Assembly: GCF_013409065.1 (NCBI RefSeq) | Contig: NZ_JACBZP010000001.1 | Location: 3,730,518-3,794,517, forward strand | Direction of reading: 5' to 3' | Length of the DNA: 64,000 bases | Source: Spelaeicoccus albus | Lineage (GTDB): Bacteria > Actinomycetota > Actinomycetes > Actinomycetales > Brevibacteriaceae | Part shown: in pieces, positions 1-8,711 of the stretch | How positions within the stretch are numbered: the stretch's first letter is position 1 | How the letters are laid out: each line of letters begins with the position of its first letter | The notes under the pieces: model-generated | What the model was told of the DNA's origin: nothing | The model's database searches: none | Seen by the model: the letters and a program-made list of their open reading frames with translations, nothing else | Made by a program: the position numbers and the translations under genes

Positions 1-2
1 AT

Positions 3-206
3 CGTACCGCTGCTGCATTATCGTACGGCAAATTGGCATTTGGAAACGCTGCCCTGCGCCATCGCCGTGAAGCGCTCAGCTGGGCTCGTCGCGCGTTCAA
101 GGCTAATTGGCGCGAGCCGAGAACCTACCTGGCGACTGCGGTCGTTAGCGGCCTCAGCTGGCGCTGGGTAATGAAGCAGCTGAATGGCCGCGGTCGTGGA
201 ATCTAA
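3..206 (+). CDS. C-terminal end of a probable glycosyltransferase (5' truncated by window)
   Basis: An open frame enters from the left edge and ends with TAA at 204-206, giving 67 residues. It is rich in Ala, Arg and Trp (for example ALRHRREALSWARRAFKANW), which resembles the helical C-terminal tail of many actinobacterial family 2 glycosyltransferases. No catalytic motif lies inside the window, so the assignment rests on tail composition and on the polysaccharide-gene context. It overlaps the possible start of the acyltransferase gene at 184, which would fit translational coupling. Confidence 0.45.
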   Translation, partial: RTAAALSYGKLAFGNAALRHRREALSWARRAFKANWREPRTYLATAVVSGLSWRWVMKQLNGRGRGI

Positions 207-807
207 CGCCGGAACCGATCGTGACCGGACAACGACGGCACCCAGTGTGACTAACACACTAACCCGTCTCCCGAAGACTCTCATTACTCCCGCCCGCATG
301 TTTTTCAGAGTACGTCGGCGCTGGTACCTTTTCCGATACCCGAATCTAACTATGGCGCAGGACGTCATGGTCCAAGGCCGCTTGAAAATTCGTGGCAAAA
401 CACACGTCACGCTCGGCTCAGGAATTCGGATCCGACAAACTGTGCGCGTTACCGGTAACGGGGTACTAAATGTGGACAAGAACACAATGCTAAACGGGTG
501 CTGGATAATTGCAAGCTCACAAGTGCAAATTGGGGAAAATTGTCTGATTTCTGACTGCGGAATCACTGATAATGATTATCATAACCTTCATCCAGTTGAC
601 CGACACCGTAAACCGACGAAAAAGACGCGCTCCCCTATATCAATAGGCTCGAACGTGTGGATTGGACTTCGCTCGATTGTGCTAAAGGGCACGACGATCG
701 GCGACGACAGCGTGATCGGCGCGGGTTCGGTAGTACACGGAGCCATTCCATCCGGAGTGGTGGCCGCAGGAAATCCAGCACGTATTATCAAGCACTTCGA
801 CAACTGA
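184..807 (+). CDS. Hexapeptide-repeat (LbH) acyltransferase, WbbJ/WcaF type
   Basis: The C-terminal half (residues about 60-200) shows imperfect hexapeptide repeats of a left-handed beta helix (VQIGENCLISD, ISIGSNVWIGLRSIVLKG, TIGDDSVIGAGSVV) and the family ending VVAAGNPARIIK. These enzymes transfer acetyl or other acyl groups from CoA to sugars of surface polysaccharides, so a role in decorating the polysaccharide made here is likely. His in DNDYHNLH is a plausible catalytic residue. The ATG at 184 overlaps the preceding gene by 23 bases and has no clear ribosome binding site. The ATG at 298 (MFFRVRRRW) is an alternative that would remove a 38-residue N-terminus not typical of the family. 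Confidence 0.85.
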   Translation: MAAVVESNAGTDRDRTTTAPSVTNTLTRLPKTLITPARMFFRVRRRWYLFRYPNLTMAQDVMVQGRLKIRGKTHVTLGSGIRIRQTVRVTGNGVLNVDKNTMLNGCWIIASSQVQIGENCLISDCGITDNDYHNLHPVDRHRKPTKKTRSPISIGSNVWIGLRSIVLKGTTIGDDSVIGAGSVVHGAIPSGVVAAGNPARIIKHFDN

Positions 808-846
808 ACATTAGTCGGGACGATGGCCGTGCTGCCGACCAAAACC

Positions 847-2364
847 TCATTTTCGGAGGCGCCTGAGGCTAATAACCGAATCGAGTGCCAGTGTCGTTCT
901 CGCTCTCCACATCCATCCCGCATATGACAGACACGCGAGTGCCACTCCGACGATCAATGCGATGAGATTTTCGCCGAATATCAACCGAGGCATTCCGGCT
1001 CCGAGGCCAAAGCAGAATATGCTTGCCACGGCCACGATCGCGGGGGCGCTGCCAAATGGCCAAACTCGATAGAACCACCAGACTTGAACCAGCCCTAGTA
1101 AATTTTTGCAAGTGATCGCACTGGCCCACCCGATAGCAGCCCCCAGAAGTCCGACGCGAGGGATTAGCGCTACGTCAAGCCCAACCATAAGAATCAAGGC
1201 CACGCCATTGTTGATTAAGCTCTGCCGCGATCGGCCAGACATCACGAGCATGATGTCGACGTCCCCGCAGAACGTGGCGATGAGCATAGCGGCCGACAGC
1301 AGGACGAGCACCTCGGCGCCCACTTGATAATCGTGTCCAAACACTTTGAGGACCGACTGCGCTTCGATCAACAGCACTAGGAAGATTGGCCACGTACAGA
1401 CCATGAGCCACGCCGTTGACGTTCGGTAAAGCCCGCTGATTGCGGATCGGTCCGTTGTCGCCATCGCCGCTGCAACATGAGGTTGGACGGCCAACGACAC
1501 CGCATTTCTAGCAAACTGCCCAAGTACTATAAAGCGGGTTGCGGCTGTGTAAATTGCGGCAGCAGACGCACCTGCGAGAACGGCTACTAAGACAATATCG
1601 AGTCGCTGCATTGCGATCTGCGTCATGCTGGCCACAGAGCGAGGCGCCGTGAAGCGCCAAAATTCACGGCTTCGCCTCCCCTTTTCCTGAGGCGCGCGGA
1701 CGACGCGCCGTGAAGTTTTGTAAAGAAAATAGACGGCCAGACAAGCAGAGACTGCGTAAGGGATTGACCAAGACCAAGCCAAGTTAATCGAGACGCCCGT
1801 AATCACGATGGCGAACGCCACGAGCAACTGCAATCCTGGACGCATTAATTGCTCAGTAAAGACGTTTGGGCGCATGGTTCCGAGGCCACGGGTGGCGGCC
1901 AAGGCCACGTATGCAATTCCGGCGAACGGCACAAATGGCGCGAGTGCACGTAACGCTGCGACCGTCAATTTCGTATCGTCCGGGCTAGTCACAGCAGCAA
2001 TAGCCGGCGCAAACGCAAAAAGCACGACGCCCAAACAGCACCCAACCAACACCGCGGGTTCCGCGGCAGCCAGCACATAGGCTCTGACTCGGCTCAGCTG
2101 ACCGGTAGCCTTCGATTGCGATATGAAGTACACAAGACCCGTATCGGTACCGAGGCGTCCGATCGCAGTGATCAGCACGAAGATCGAAGTCGTCGCAAAG
2201 AACACGCCCGCATTGTCCTGTGATGCACCCCGCGTTACAACAATCGTGAGACCAAGGGTACTAAGAGCCGAAAAAACAGCACCGGCAAGATTCAGGGCTG
2301 AGCCGCGAGCCGCCGATCGCATAGCCGATGATGGTGCAGCGGACGGTCTAGTCTCGTCAGCCAT
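847..2364 (-). CDS. Polysaccharide flippase of the MOP superfamily (Wzx/MATE-like)
   Basis: The 505-residue protein is almost entirely hydrophobic helices, about 12-14 segments, with the N-terminal pattern of oligosaccharide flippases (RGSALNLAGAVFSALSTLG, then VVTRGASQDNAGVFFATTS). Such proteins move undecaprenyl-linked repeat units across the membrane before polymerisation. The ATG at 2364 is chosen because it overlaps the stop of the upstream phosphotransferase-like gene by 8 bases, as in several neighbouring junctions; an upstream in-frame ATG at 2415 lies deep inside that gene. It is the last gene of the minus-strand operon that starts near 10253. The substrate cannot be read from sequence. 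Confidence 0.88.
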   Translation of the reverse strand: MADETRPSAAPSSAMRSAARGSALNLAGAVFSALSTLGLTIVVTRGASQDNAGVFFATTSIFVLITAIGRLGTDTGLVYFISQSKATGQLSRVRAYVLAAAEPAVLVGCCLGVVLFAFAPAIAAVTSPDDTKLTVAALRALAPFVPFAGIAYVALAATRGLGTMRPNVFTEQLMRPGLQLLVAFAIVITGVSINLAWSWSIPYAVSACLAVYFLYKTSRRVVRAPQEKGRRSREFWRFTAPRSVASMTQIAMQRLDIVLVAVLAGASAAAIYTAATRFIVLGQFARNAVSLAVQPHVAAAMATTDRSAISGLYRTSTAWLMVCTWPIFLVLLIEAQSVLKVFGHDYQVGAEVLVLLSAAMLIATFCGDVDIMLVMSGRSRQSLINNGVALILMVGLDVALIPRVGLLGAAIGWASAITCKNLLGLVQVWWFYRVWPFGSAPAIVAVASIFCFGLGAGMPRLIFGENLIALIVGVALACLSYAGWMWRARTTLALDSVISLRRLRK

Positions 2365-3679
2365 CGGATATTTTTCCGCGCAACGCGGCAATCGCGCCAT
2401 CCACGGCCTTGGCAAACCACTCGCCGAGCCGGCTCATAGGCGAGTCCGCCTTTGAGACTTCATCCTGTTCAAGGTACCGAGTAGCGATTTCCAGCAAGTA
2501 GCTGCAGACGACCGCGACGAAATCGCTTTCGATCACACACGTTCTGGCAAGTGAATTGTCGCTTTGCCGAAGCAATCGAGCAATCGCATCAACAGGACTC
2601 AACTTTTCCACCACCACCGCATCCGAAATGTCAAAGTGTACGGCGTCAAACCCAGCCGGAACTCCCCGTTCGAAGTGTTCCCAATCCCACGCGACAATTC
2701 GATCGCCGCTAGCGCTCGTAGTCATGTTCCAACGTGCCCAATCACCGTGCCACGCCCCGAACGTCAAAATTCGTCCAATCATGACTTCGTCGAACTCATC
2801 AATCGCACTTTGAAGTTTATCGTGTAATCCGGAAGGTTCGAGGTTGGCGATCCGCGCACAGAGCGTCCGACGATACTCCGACAAATTCCACTCGGCTTTG
2901 ATCAATCCTGCGACACTCGTGAGTTCGCGGGTAGCGTCGGGTAATAGGGTTGAGAGCCGTTGCTCCGACTTGCCCGGTCGCACGGCAGCTTGAACAACAA
3001 CTGGGCGGTCGTTCCACTTTTCACAATTAATTATCCGCGGAGCGGATAAATGCGGCAAATCAGCGTTACGAACCGTGTCGATGGACCATATCTCATTGTT
3101 AATGAGACTGGCTGTTAACTCGTTAACGGCTACTTTGCTGAACGCAATGGTCTGCCCACGACTTGACAACACCTGCACAATCGGCTTTTGCACGGCGCGT
3201 TCCGGACCGATATACAACGATAGATTGACTGGTTCGCCTAGAACTTTCTCCAGAAATTCGTCGATTCCACCGTTTCCTGGCCGCACCGAAACCTTATCGG
3301 CGAACAAATGGGCAAGTCCAGCTCTTGCAGCGAAGGTCGCTATCCTGACTTTCAGCAGTCTCCGGCCTGTCGCCGACGCCTTATAGTTTCGGATTGCCGC
3401 AGACGTGGCACGGACCGACGAAAGCGGCAGTACCAATCGAGGGCGGGCAAGGGAAGGGACAACGCCAAAGCTGACGGCCCCCCGGTGGGCTACGCGTCCG
3501 AACGAACGCGACATCGATATATCGCCATTCGGCCATAAAACGCCAAACAGATCACGAATCCGCGTTGTGCCGGTTGGCTGAGTGCCTTCGTCGAGCGAAC
3601 TATTATTTGCCTGGGGCCACAACACCACGACTACGTCACATTCCTTTCCGCGATCATGCCCGCGACCTGACGAGGTCAT
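2357..3679 (-). CDS. Phosphotransferase-like protein with APH/choline-kinase motifs
   Basis: The C-terminal half has the kinase signatures of the aminoglycoside phosphotransferase fold: the catalytic loop HGDWARWNM (about residues 311-319) and the metal-binding segment VAWDWEHF (about 329-336). The N-terminal 150 residues show no family I recognise. Its place between a Wzz gene and a flippase gene suggests it phosphorylates a sugar, lipid-linked intermediate or small alcohol of the polysaccharide pathway; this is inference. The ATG at 3679 overlaps the upstream gene by 26 bases; the ATG at 3736 would extend the overlap to 83 bases. The length of 440 residues exceeds a minimal APH kinase of about 300. 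Confidence 0.7.
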   Translation of the reverse strand: MTSSGRGHDRGKECDVVVVLWPQANNSSLDEGTQPTGTTRIRDLFGVLWPNGDISMSRSFGRVAHRGAVSFGVVPSLARPRLVLPLSSVRATSAAIRNYKASATGRRLLKVRIATFAARAGLAHLFADKVSVRPGNGGIDEFLEKVLGEPVNLSLYIGPERAVQKPIVQVLSSRGQTIAFSKVAVNELTASLINNEIWSIDTVRNADLPHLSAPRIINCEKWNDRPVVVQAAVRPGKSEQRLSTLLPDATRELTSVAGLIKAEWNLSEYRRTLCARIANLEPSGLHDKLQSAIDEFDEVMIGRILTFGAWHGDWARWNMTTSASGDRIVAWDWEHFERGVPAGFDAVHFDISDAVVVEKLSPVDAIARLLRQSDNSLARTCVIESDFVAVVCSYLLEIATRYLEQDEVSKADSPMSRLGEWFAKAVDGAIAALRGKISDG

Positions 3680-5180
3680 CAAGAAGGATGCCCGAAGGTG
3701 ACGGCGATGTCGGCAGCACTTGTTTTGGGACGACAACAGCGCCTACGGCCTCAACACCGTGAACTTCTGCGCGTTCCAATAGCTCGGCCACCTGCCGATG
3801 AGTCGTCTCCCCATCGACAACGGCAAGAATGACGCCGTCTGTCGTTGCCGCTGACCCCAAGCCAACTGGTTCGCAGAGTGGTTCAGTCGATGTCAATACG
3901 AAATCGGACTGGCTGCGCAGCGTCTCCATCATATGGCGATAAGCCGCTCCTGAATACTGAGCAGCAGTTCTATTGGGGTCGTGACCGGCAGGAATGACGT
4001 GCACGCCTTGAACTGCTGTCCCCACCGCTGCCAACTCTGCTGCGCCATTCACGACTTCAGCAACTCCCGGAACATCATCGATGCCAAACGCGGAAGCGAT
4101 TTGTGGCGACCTGACCTCCGAGTCGACGACTGTCACAGCGTATCCCGAGTCTGCGAGCGCCAACGCGATCTGCGCGGTTAATATCGGCAGGTTGTCAGTC
4201 GCAACTAGCGCACTAACAGACAACACTGCCGGCCTCGGAATGTTCGCAATTATGGCCATACTGGCTCGCTGGTACGAAGAGTAGGCGAGATTCCGATCGT
4301 TGACTCTATCCGCGCCTCCGGAATTACCGTGACTGCTGGTAATTGTCGACCAGACCTTGACGCCGCTAACAGAAACATCTCGACGCCCATTGACCCGTTC
4401 GTCCACCCGTGTACGCCAGATTGCAAGCGCGAGCCCCAACGCTCCACCAACCAGTGCAAGGACAACAATGCTGATCGGCGCGATGAGAGCTTGCCCCCAC
4501 CCCGGAGTCGAAGCATTCGTCACAATGCTGCCGGGATTTACCGAAGCAGATTCGATATCTGAGAGTTTCTGTTGTAAATTTGCTTGGCGATTCGCGAGTT
4601 CCTGAACTTTTATGGAAGCGTTAGTCGACGATTTCCGACTATTAGCAGTCTTTGTCGCCGATTTCAGACTATTTCCGACATCAGCTATTCGCAGTTTTAT
4701 CTTTTGCGCCTCTGCCTGCTGAACGGATTTGGCCCCGCTCGCCCTCGAGCTTAGAAACGCATGAGCGTAAATATCTGCACCATCTCGCGCTTCGGCGCGC
4801 GTTGGTGCCGCAAAGTCGATCTGAAGGACCTGGCTATTGGAGATGATACTACCGCTAACGCGATTCGGCGAATAAACGACACTTGATTTATTGAGCGCCG
4901 CGACTTTGTGTTGCACCGCGGGTGCAGTTATCATCTTTGCTTCAGTTTCAAGTCCAACGGACGTATCTTGACCGGCAGCCTGAGCCTCGGGCGAGAAGGG
5001 GCTACCAGAAACCGGCAGAAGAAGAATCTCCGCGGTCGATGTGTACAACTGCGGCTTCATGATTGTGTAACCGTAGCCCAGACCGCCAAAAATTACTGCG
5101 CCGAGCGCGATCCATACCCAACGACGCCGCAGGGCTTGATACACTATCTGGCCAGTTTCCGCACTCGAGTTATCAGACAA
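3654..5180 (-). CDS. Wzz-type chain-length determinant with degenerate BY-kinase-like domain
   Basis: Residues 20-40 form the first membrane helix (RWVWIALGAVIFGGLGYGY), 42-230 the extracytoplasmic Wzz domain with a helical, Gln- and Lys-rich stretch, and 232-253 the second helix. Residues 315-490 resemble the P-loop fold of bacterial tyrosine kinases fused to Wzz: VVDSEVRSPQIASAFG matches the Walker A' region and VILAVVDGETT the following strand. The Walker A position (SALVATDNLPI) has no GK[ST], and the Walker B position reads DFVLTST, without the usual Asp. The kinase activity is therefore probably lost. No terminal Tyr cluster is present. It overlaps both neighbouring genes, consistent with an operon controlling polymer length. 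Confidence 0.82.
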   Translation of the reverse strand: MSDNSSAETGQIVYQALRRRWVWIALGAVIFGGLGYGYTIMKPQLYTSTAEILLLPVSGSPFSPEAQAAGQDTSVGLETEAKMITAPAVQHKVAALNKSSVVYSPNRVSGSIISNSQVLQIDFAAPTRAEARDGADIYAHAFLSSRASGAKSVQQAEAQKIKLRIADVGNSLKSATKTANSRKSSTNASIKVQELANRQANLQQKLSDIESASVNPGSIVTNASTPGWGQALIAPISIVVLALVGGALGLALAIWRTRVDERVNGRRDVSVSGVKVWSTITSSHGNSGGADRVNDRNLAYSSYQRASMAIIANIPRPAVLSVSALVATDNLPILTAQIALALADSGYAVTVVDSEVRSPQIASAFGIDDVPGVAEVVNGAAELAAVGTAVQGVHVIPAGHDPNRTAAQYSGAAYRHMMETLRSQSDFVLTSTEPLCEPVGLGSAATTDGVILAVVDGETTHRQVAELLERAEVHGVEAVGAVVVPKQVLPTSPSPSGILLDDLVRSRA

Positions 5181-7776
5181 TTGTCTTCGCCCTTCTTCCC
5201 GACGACTGAGACAGATGAATTCGTGCTCGTTTTCTGTTCGTCGCGCCTTTACCGTGCTTGCCTACTACTATTCCGCACACGAAAGCTCCCCCCGCTTCAA
5301 GCAGTGATTTATGTCGATTGATCTCACTAATTCGTGTCGCTCCGTCGGCAACCAACACGATCATTGGCTTTGTCAACGTGCTTTTCTTAACTTGGCCGAA
5401 ATTGCGTTCGGCGTTTAATCCGTCGACGAACTTTCTGAGGATCGCACTGGACTTTCCCGCCACCACGAACGATGCCGGCTCGAGCGGACGCCACCAATTA
5501 TGCACCTCGGAGATTGCTCGGGAGCCGTTTAATTGAATTTCATGTGACAATAGGCCAAACTCCAAAAACCGTGCGCGACTGCGATACTTGTCAATGCGTT
5601 CACCTTTGAACGCACTCAACCGGCTGAGCAAAAGCCCGAGTGAAAGTCCTATCGCTGCACCCGACGTAAGAGCCACATTCCAACGCGAGGGTAATAGAGT
5701 TGAGCTCGCCGCCGCGACGCTTTGTCCTCCGCGCAAAGATGCCATTCGGGACGTTTCTGCCGCCTTCGCAAGCTCCCCGTATCTGCGTTCGACCTTTGTC
5801 TCGGGATTCGGCAGCCGAATTCCGGCTTTCGAATTCTCCCGAATATATTGTCTTCCGTCAGTGACGTTCAACGCATTTTCAATCATCCGTGAAGTGCGTT
5901 CAATGTTGGCCAGCTTGTCTTGTTGGGCCCTAGTCTCAGCATCTCGTGCTGAGTGCAGCCGCTCGAGCCGCAATGTGCTGAGAGAAGTTGCAGCAGCACT
6001 TGCCCCCGCCTTTGCCTGTTCAGGATCTTCCGATGTGTAATGCACGTTCAGAATCCTCGAATTGGGACTTGCATCGACGTAGAGGAGTCCACGCCCGGAG
6101 CGTCCATCAATTCGCTGCGCGGGGTTGATTGCCCGCTGAACCTCCGGGCTCCGTATGAATCGTGCCTCCGTGTCAAGCGTCGAAAGTCGACCTGCCGCCA
6201 TTGGGGAGTCCTTGGGAGGCATCGGGAGCCAAACCGACGCTGTACCTACGAACGTGGGCCCACGCGAGGTTTGCCAGAGCGCACCAACTCCCACTCCGCC
6301 AGCGCAACATAAAAGTATGACAGAAGTTTGCATACGGTATCGCCAACCGCCTATTGCCCCACCAATTGGTGGGTGCTCGGAAGTGTCGACACCGTTTCCC
6401 AGCACAGCGACGGCCGCCATGATTGGAAACATTGCTGTGATCGAGAAGTCGTATATTGCCGTCGTAATTATGAATCCGATCAAAACCAGAATCGATGCTA
6501 TGCTCTGCGGCGACCTGACTCGGCGATTACGCCAAAGCACGCCAATAAAGAAGAAAAGAACGAACGCAGTTCCAAGTAGACCGTTCGCGAATACAAAGAG
6601 CCATAACGATCCTTGGGTACCGAACGGTGGTGACCCGCATGCTGGGCAACTGGAAATCATTCCATCAGCGATTGAATAGAAATTACCTTGTACATCGCGC
6701 GTCGTCCCAAGTCCTATGATCGGGGAAGCATGCAATACTGAACTGATTGAGGCTGACTGAAGGTTGAATCGTCCCTCATTGCTATTATGCCCTGTAAACC
6801 TTTGCGCAAGCGCATCCGCCAAGGGAGAAACGTAAACCACGACCACGCCGATAATCGCCACGAGCCCGGCTATAATAACTGTGCGAACATTATTTAATTT
6901 AACTAGCCGAAATAATGCGATTATCGTCATAATTATTAATACTGCCCAAAGTCCGCGATTTAGTGAATAAATTACCGGGACTATTGACGCCACCAAACAA
7001 ACGGGCGCAGCATATCGGCGCCAACCCGACGACTTGCCGCACCAAGCGTATACAAATATCGGTAGGTAACAGGCGTAGTTCAGCCCCCAAGAGTTCGCGT
7101 ATGGAAACGGACCGCTCGGTCGAGACGTAGCAGTTCCCAAATATTCTTGTTCTTGCGCAAGATATGAGTGGAGCAGCGACTTGACGAATCCATTCGAGGT
7201 GATGCCGTGTGGAAGTAAAGTCTCAAGAAGTGACGGAAACGATGCCACCGGCGAAACAGCTCCCAGCAGTCCTCCAATTGTGATCGTGACGAACATCACC
7301 GAGATAACCCGTGCCAGCCGCATCACCGTTATCTCCCGTAGGAAATTCACGATATATATGAGCACGACAGTAGCTTCCAAGTACCAAAGCATGCGTAACG
7401 CCCAGGTCAGGTAACGGGTGTTACTCGCCCCGGCCACAGCGCCAGGGGCATCAGCCTGTACGACGAACACGCCCAGCGCGGCGATCATGAGAAACAGCAG
7501 CCACCATCCGAAACCCTTGACGACGCGGAGTGGCTTCCGACCAATGAGCCGCCACGTCATTAACAGCGTCGCTACCAGTAGCACCGGCTGCGTCAACCCG
7601 AGAATCCACCACAGCGGATACCACACCAAAACCAGCGCCAAGGGAAAGGCCGGATCACGCATATAATCAGCGGCAACGTCCAAAAGACCGCGACGGATTA
7701 CAGGCACGCTGTTGGGTTTGACGATTAGCGGAGCTCGTCCCGCCGAGTGATTTTGGCTCTCCGTTATCTTGTCCAC
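5173..7776 (-). CDS. Fusion of O-antigen-polymerase-like (Wzy) and Wzz-like domains
   Basis: This 867-residue protein has two parts. Residues about 45-470 carry some 10-12 membrane helices and the large loop of the O-antigen ligase/polymerase superfamily (PFPYANSWGLNYACYLPIF near 223-241). A second unit follows: a helix at 484-502, a soluble helical region at 503-696 and a helix at 699-720, which is the Wzz layout. The cytosolic tail (725-867) contains MIVLVADGATRISEINRHKS, reminiscent of the last strands of BY-kinase domains but without ATP-binding motifs. Polymerase and chain-length control are usually separate proteins. It overlaps the upstream sulfotransferase gene by 13 bases and the downstream Wzz gene by 8. 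Confidence 0.8.
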   Translation of the reverse strand: MDKITESQNHSAGRAPLIVKPNSVPVIRRGLLDVAADYMRDPAFPLALVLVWYPLWWILGLTQPVLLVATLLMTWRLIGRKPLRVVKGFGWWLLFLMIAALGVFVVQADAPGAVAGASNTRYLTWALRMLWYLEATVVLIYIVNFLREITVMRLARVISVMFVTITIGGLLGAVSPVASFPSLLETLLPHGITSNGFVKSLLHSYLAQEQEYLGTATSRPSGPFPYANSWGLNYACYLPIFVYAWCGKSSGWRRYAAPVCLVASIVPVIYSLNRGLWAVLIIMTIIALFRLVKLNNVRTVIIAGLVAIIGVVVVYVSPLADALAQRFTGHNSNEGRFNLQSASISSVLHASPIIGLGTTRDVQGNFYSIADGMISSCPACGSPPFGTQGSLWLFVFANGLLGTAFVLFFFIGVLWRNRRVRSPQSIASILVLIGFIITTAIYDFSITAMFPIMAAVAVLGNGVDTSEHPPIGGAIGGWRYRMQTSVILLCCAGGVGVGALWQTSRGPTFVGTASVWLPMPPKDSPMAAGRLSTLDTEARFIRSPEVQRAINPAQRIDGRSGRGLLYVDASPNSRILNVHYTSEDPEQAKAGASAAATSLSTLRLERLHSARDAETRAQQDKLANIERTSRMIENALNVTDGRQYIRENSKAGIRLPNPETKVERRYGELAKAAETSRMASLRGGQSVAAASSTLLPSRWNVALTSGAAIGLSLGLLLSRLSAFKGERIDKYRSRARFLEFGLLSHEIQLNGSRAISEVHNWWRPLEPASFVVAGKSSAILRKFVDGLNAERNFGQVKKSTLTKPMIVLVADGATRISEINRHKSLLEAGGAFVCGIVVGKHGKGATNRKRARIHLSQSSGRRAKTIV

Positions 7777-8684
7777 GACGGCCTCCGGCCGATGACATCG
7801 CTCAGCCGTTCGTCGTATTGCTGATAATGGTGTGTGAGGTATTCATGCGCGGCACGTGGCATCTGATTCCCCGGCCTGGCATTGAATTGTTCGAACGTCT
7901 TAGGCAGATTGATTTCCAGTTGCAGAAACTCAAGTAAATTAGCGTATTCTCGAGCCGGATCAGCAAAGAAGGACTCACTTTCCATCACGTGAAGTTGCGT
8001 CCGCGGAAAGTGTTCAAGGACCCGTTCCAGCTGCTCGACGTATTGGCCCCTGCGCCGATAGGCCTGGTGCCGATGTGCGTGACTCTCGTAAGCAGGATCA
8101 GCCGCGATCCGTTCGATTTCACCGTCGAGCCGATCGTCTTCAAGCTCCAACGCCTTCATGAAGTTTGGCTCGGTCTCAAAACCCCGAGCAAGCTCGTGCT
8201 TGTATGCGGAATACGCGCGTTCAACTGGGTCCCGCAACATGGCGACGAGCTTGATGTTCGGGAAATCGTGGGCTATTCGTTCGATAGCGAATGGGTGGAA
8301 CATGTAATACGTACATGCTTCGAAGGCGACGGCTTTACCATTGCCCCGCCCTCTCATCTGGCTGGATGCCGTCAGCGGGAAGTGGCCCCGATACCAGTCG
8401 AATCCATGGTCGTAGTAAAGGGTGTAATAATCCGTTCCCTTTTCCGCCGGCGGCCGGATAACCTGCGGGTGCTCGGCAAGCTTTTTGAAGATTGTCGTCG
8501 TGCCGCAGCGTTGACCGCCTATGACCAAGAATGAAGGCTCCATACGCCACCGAGACGTTGCCGGACCAAGTTTAAGATATGCCGATTGCGCAAGCGGGCG
8601 GAAGCGCGCCGGCATGACACGGCGCAGCATCCGGCGCGCGGTTTGAGACCCGTTCAATTTTCCCCCTAGATTCTGTTTTGTCAC
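7764..8684 (-). CDS. PAPS-dependent sulfotransferase
   Basis: The protein has the 5'-phosphosulfate-binding loop GGQRCGTTT (residues 56-64) and the 3'-phosphate-binding motif LRDPVERAYSAY (about 150-161). These identify carbohydrate/protein sulfotransferases that use 3'-phosphoadenylyl sulfate. At 306 residues it has the usual size, with no signal peptide, so it acts in the cytosol. It lies between the initiating sugar transferase and the Wzy-Wzz fusion in one operon, so the likely acceptor is the lipid-linked repeat unit, giving a sulfated polysaccharide; the acceptor is inferred. The ATG at 8684 is followed by a basic N-terminus. Confidence 0.9.
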   Translation of the reverse strand: MTKQNLGGKLNGSQTARRMLRRVMPARFRPLAQSAYLKLGPATSRWRMEPSFLVIGGQRCGTTTIFKKLAEHPQVIRPPAEKGTDYYTLYYDHGFDWYRGHFPLTASSQMRGRGNGKAVAFEACTYYMFHPFAIERIAHDFPNIKLVAMLRDPVERAYSAYKHELARGFETEPNFMKALELEDDRLDGEIERIAADPAYESHAHRHQAYRRRGQYVEQLERVLEHFPRTQLHVMESESFFADPAREYANLLEFLQLEINLPKTFEQFNARPGNQMPRAAHEYLTHHYQQYDERLSDVIGRRPSWTR

Positions 8685-8711
8685 CGTGTGTTCAGGCTGG
8701 AGATCGAATAC

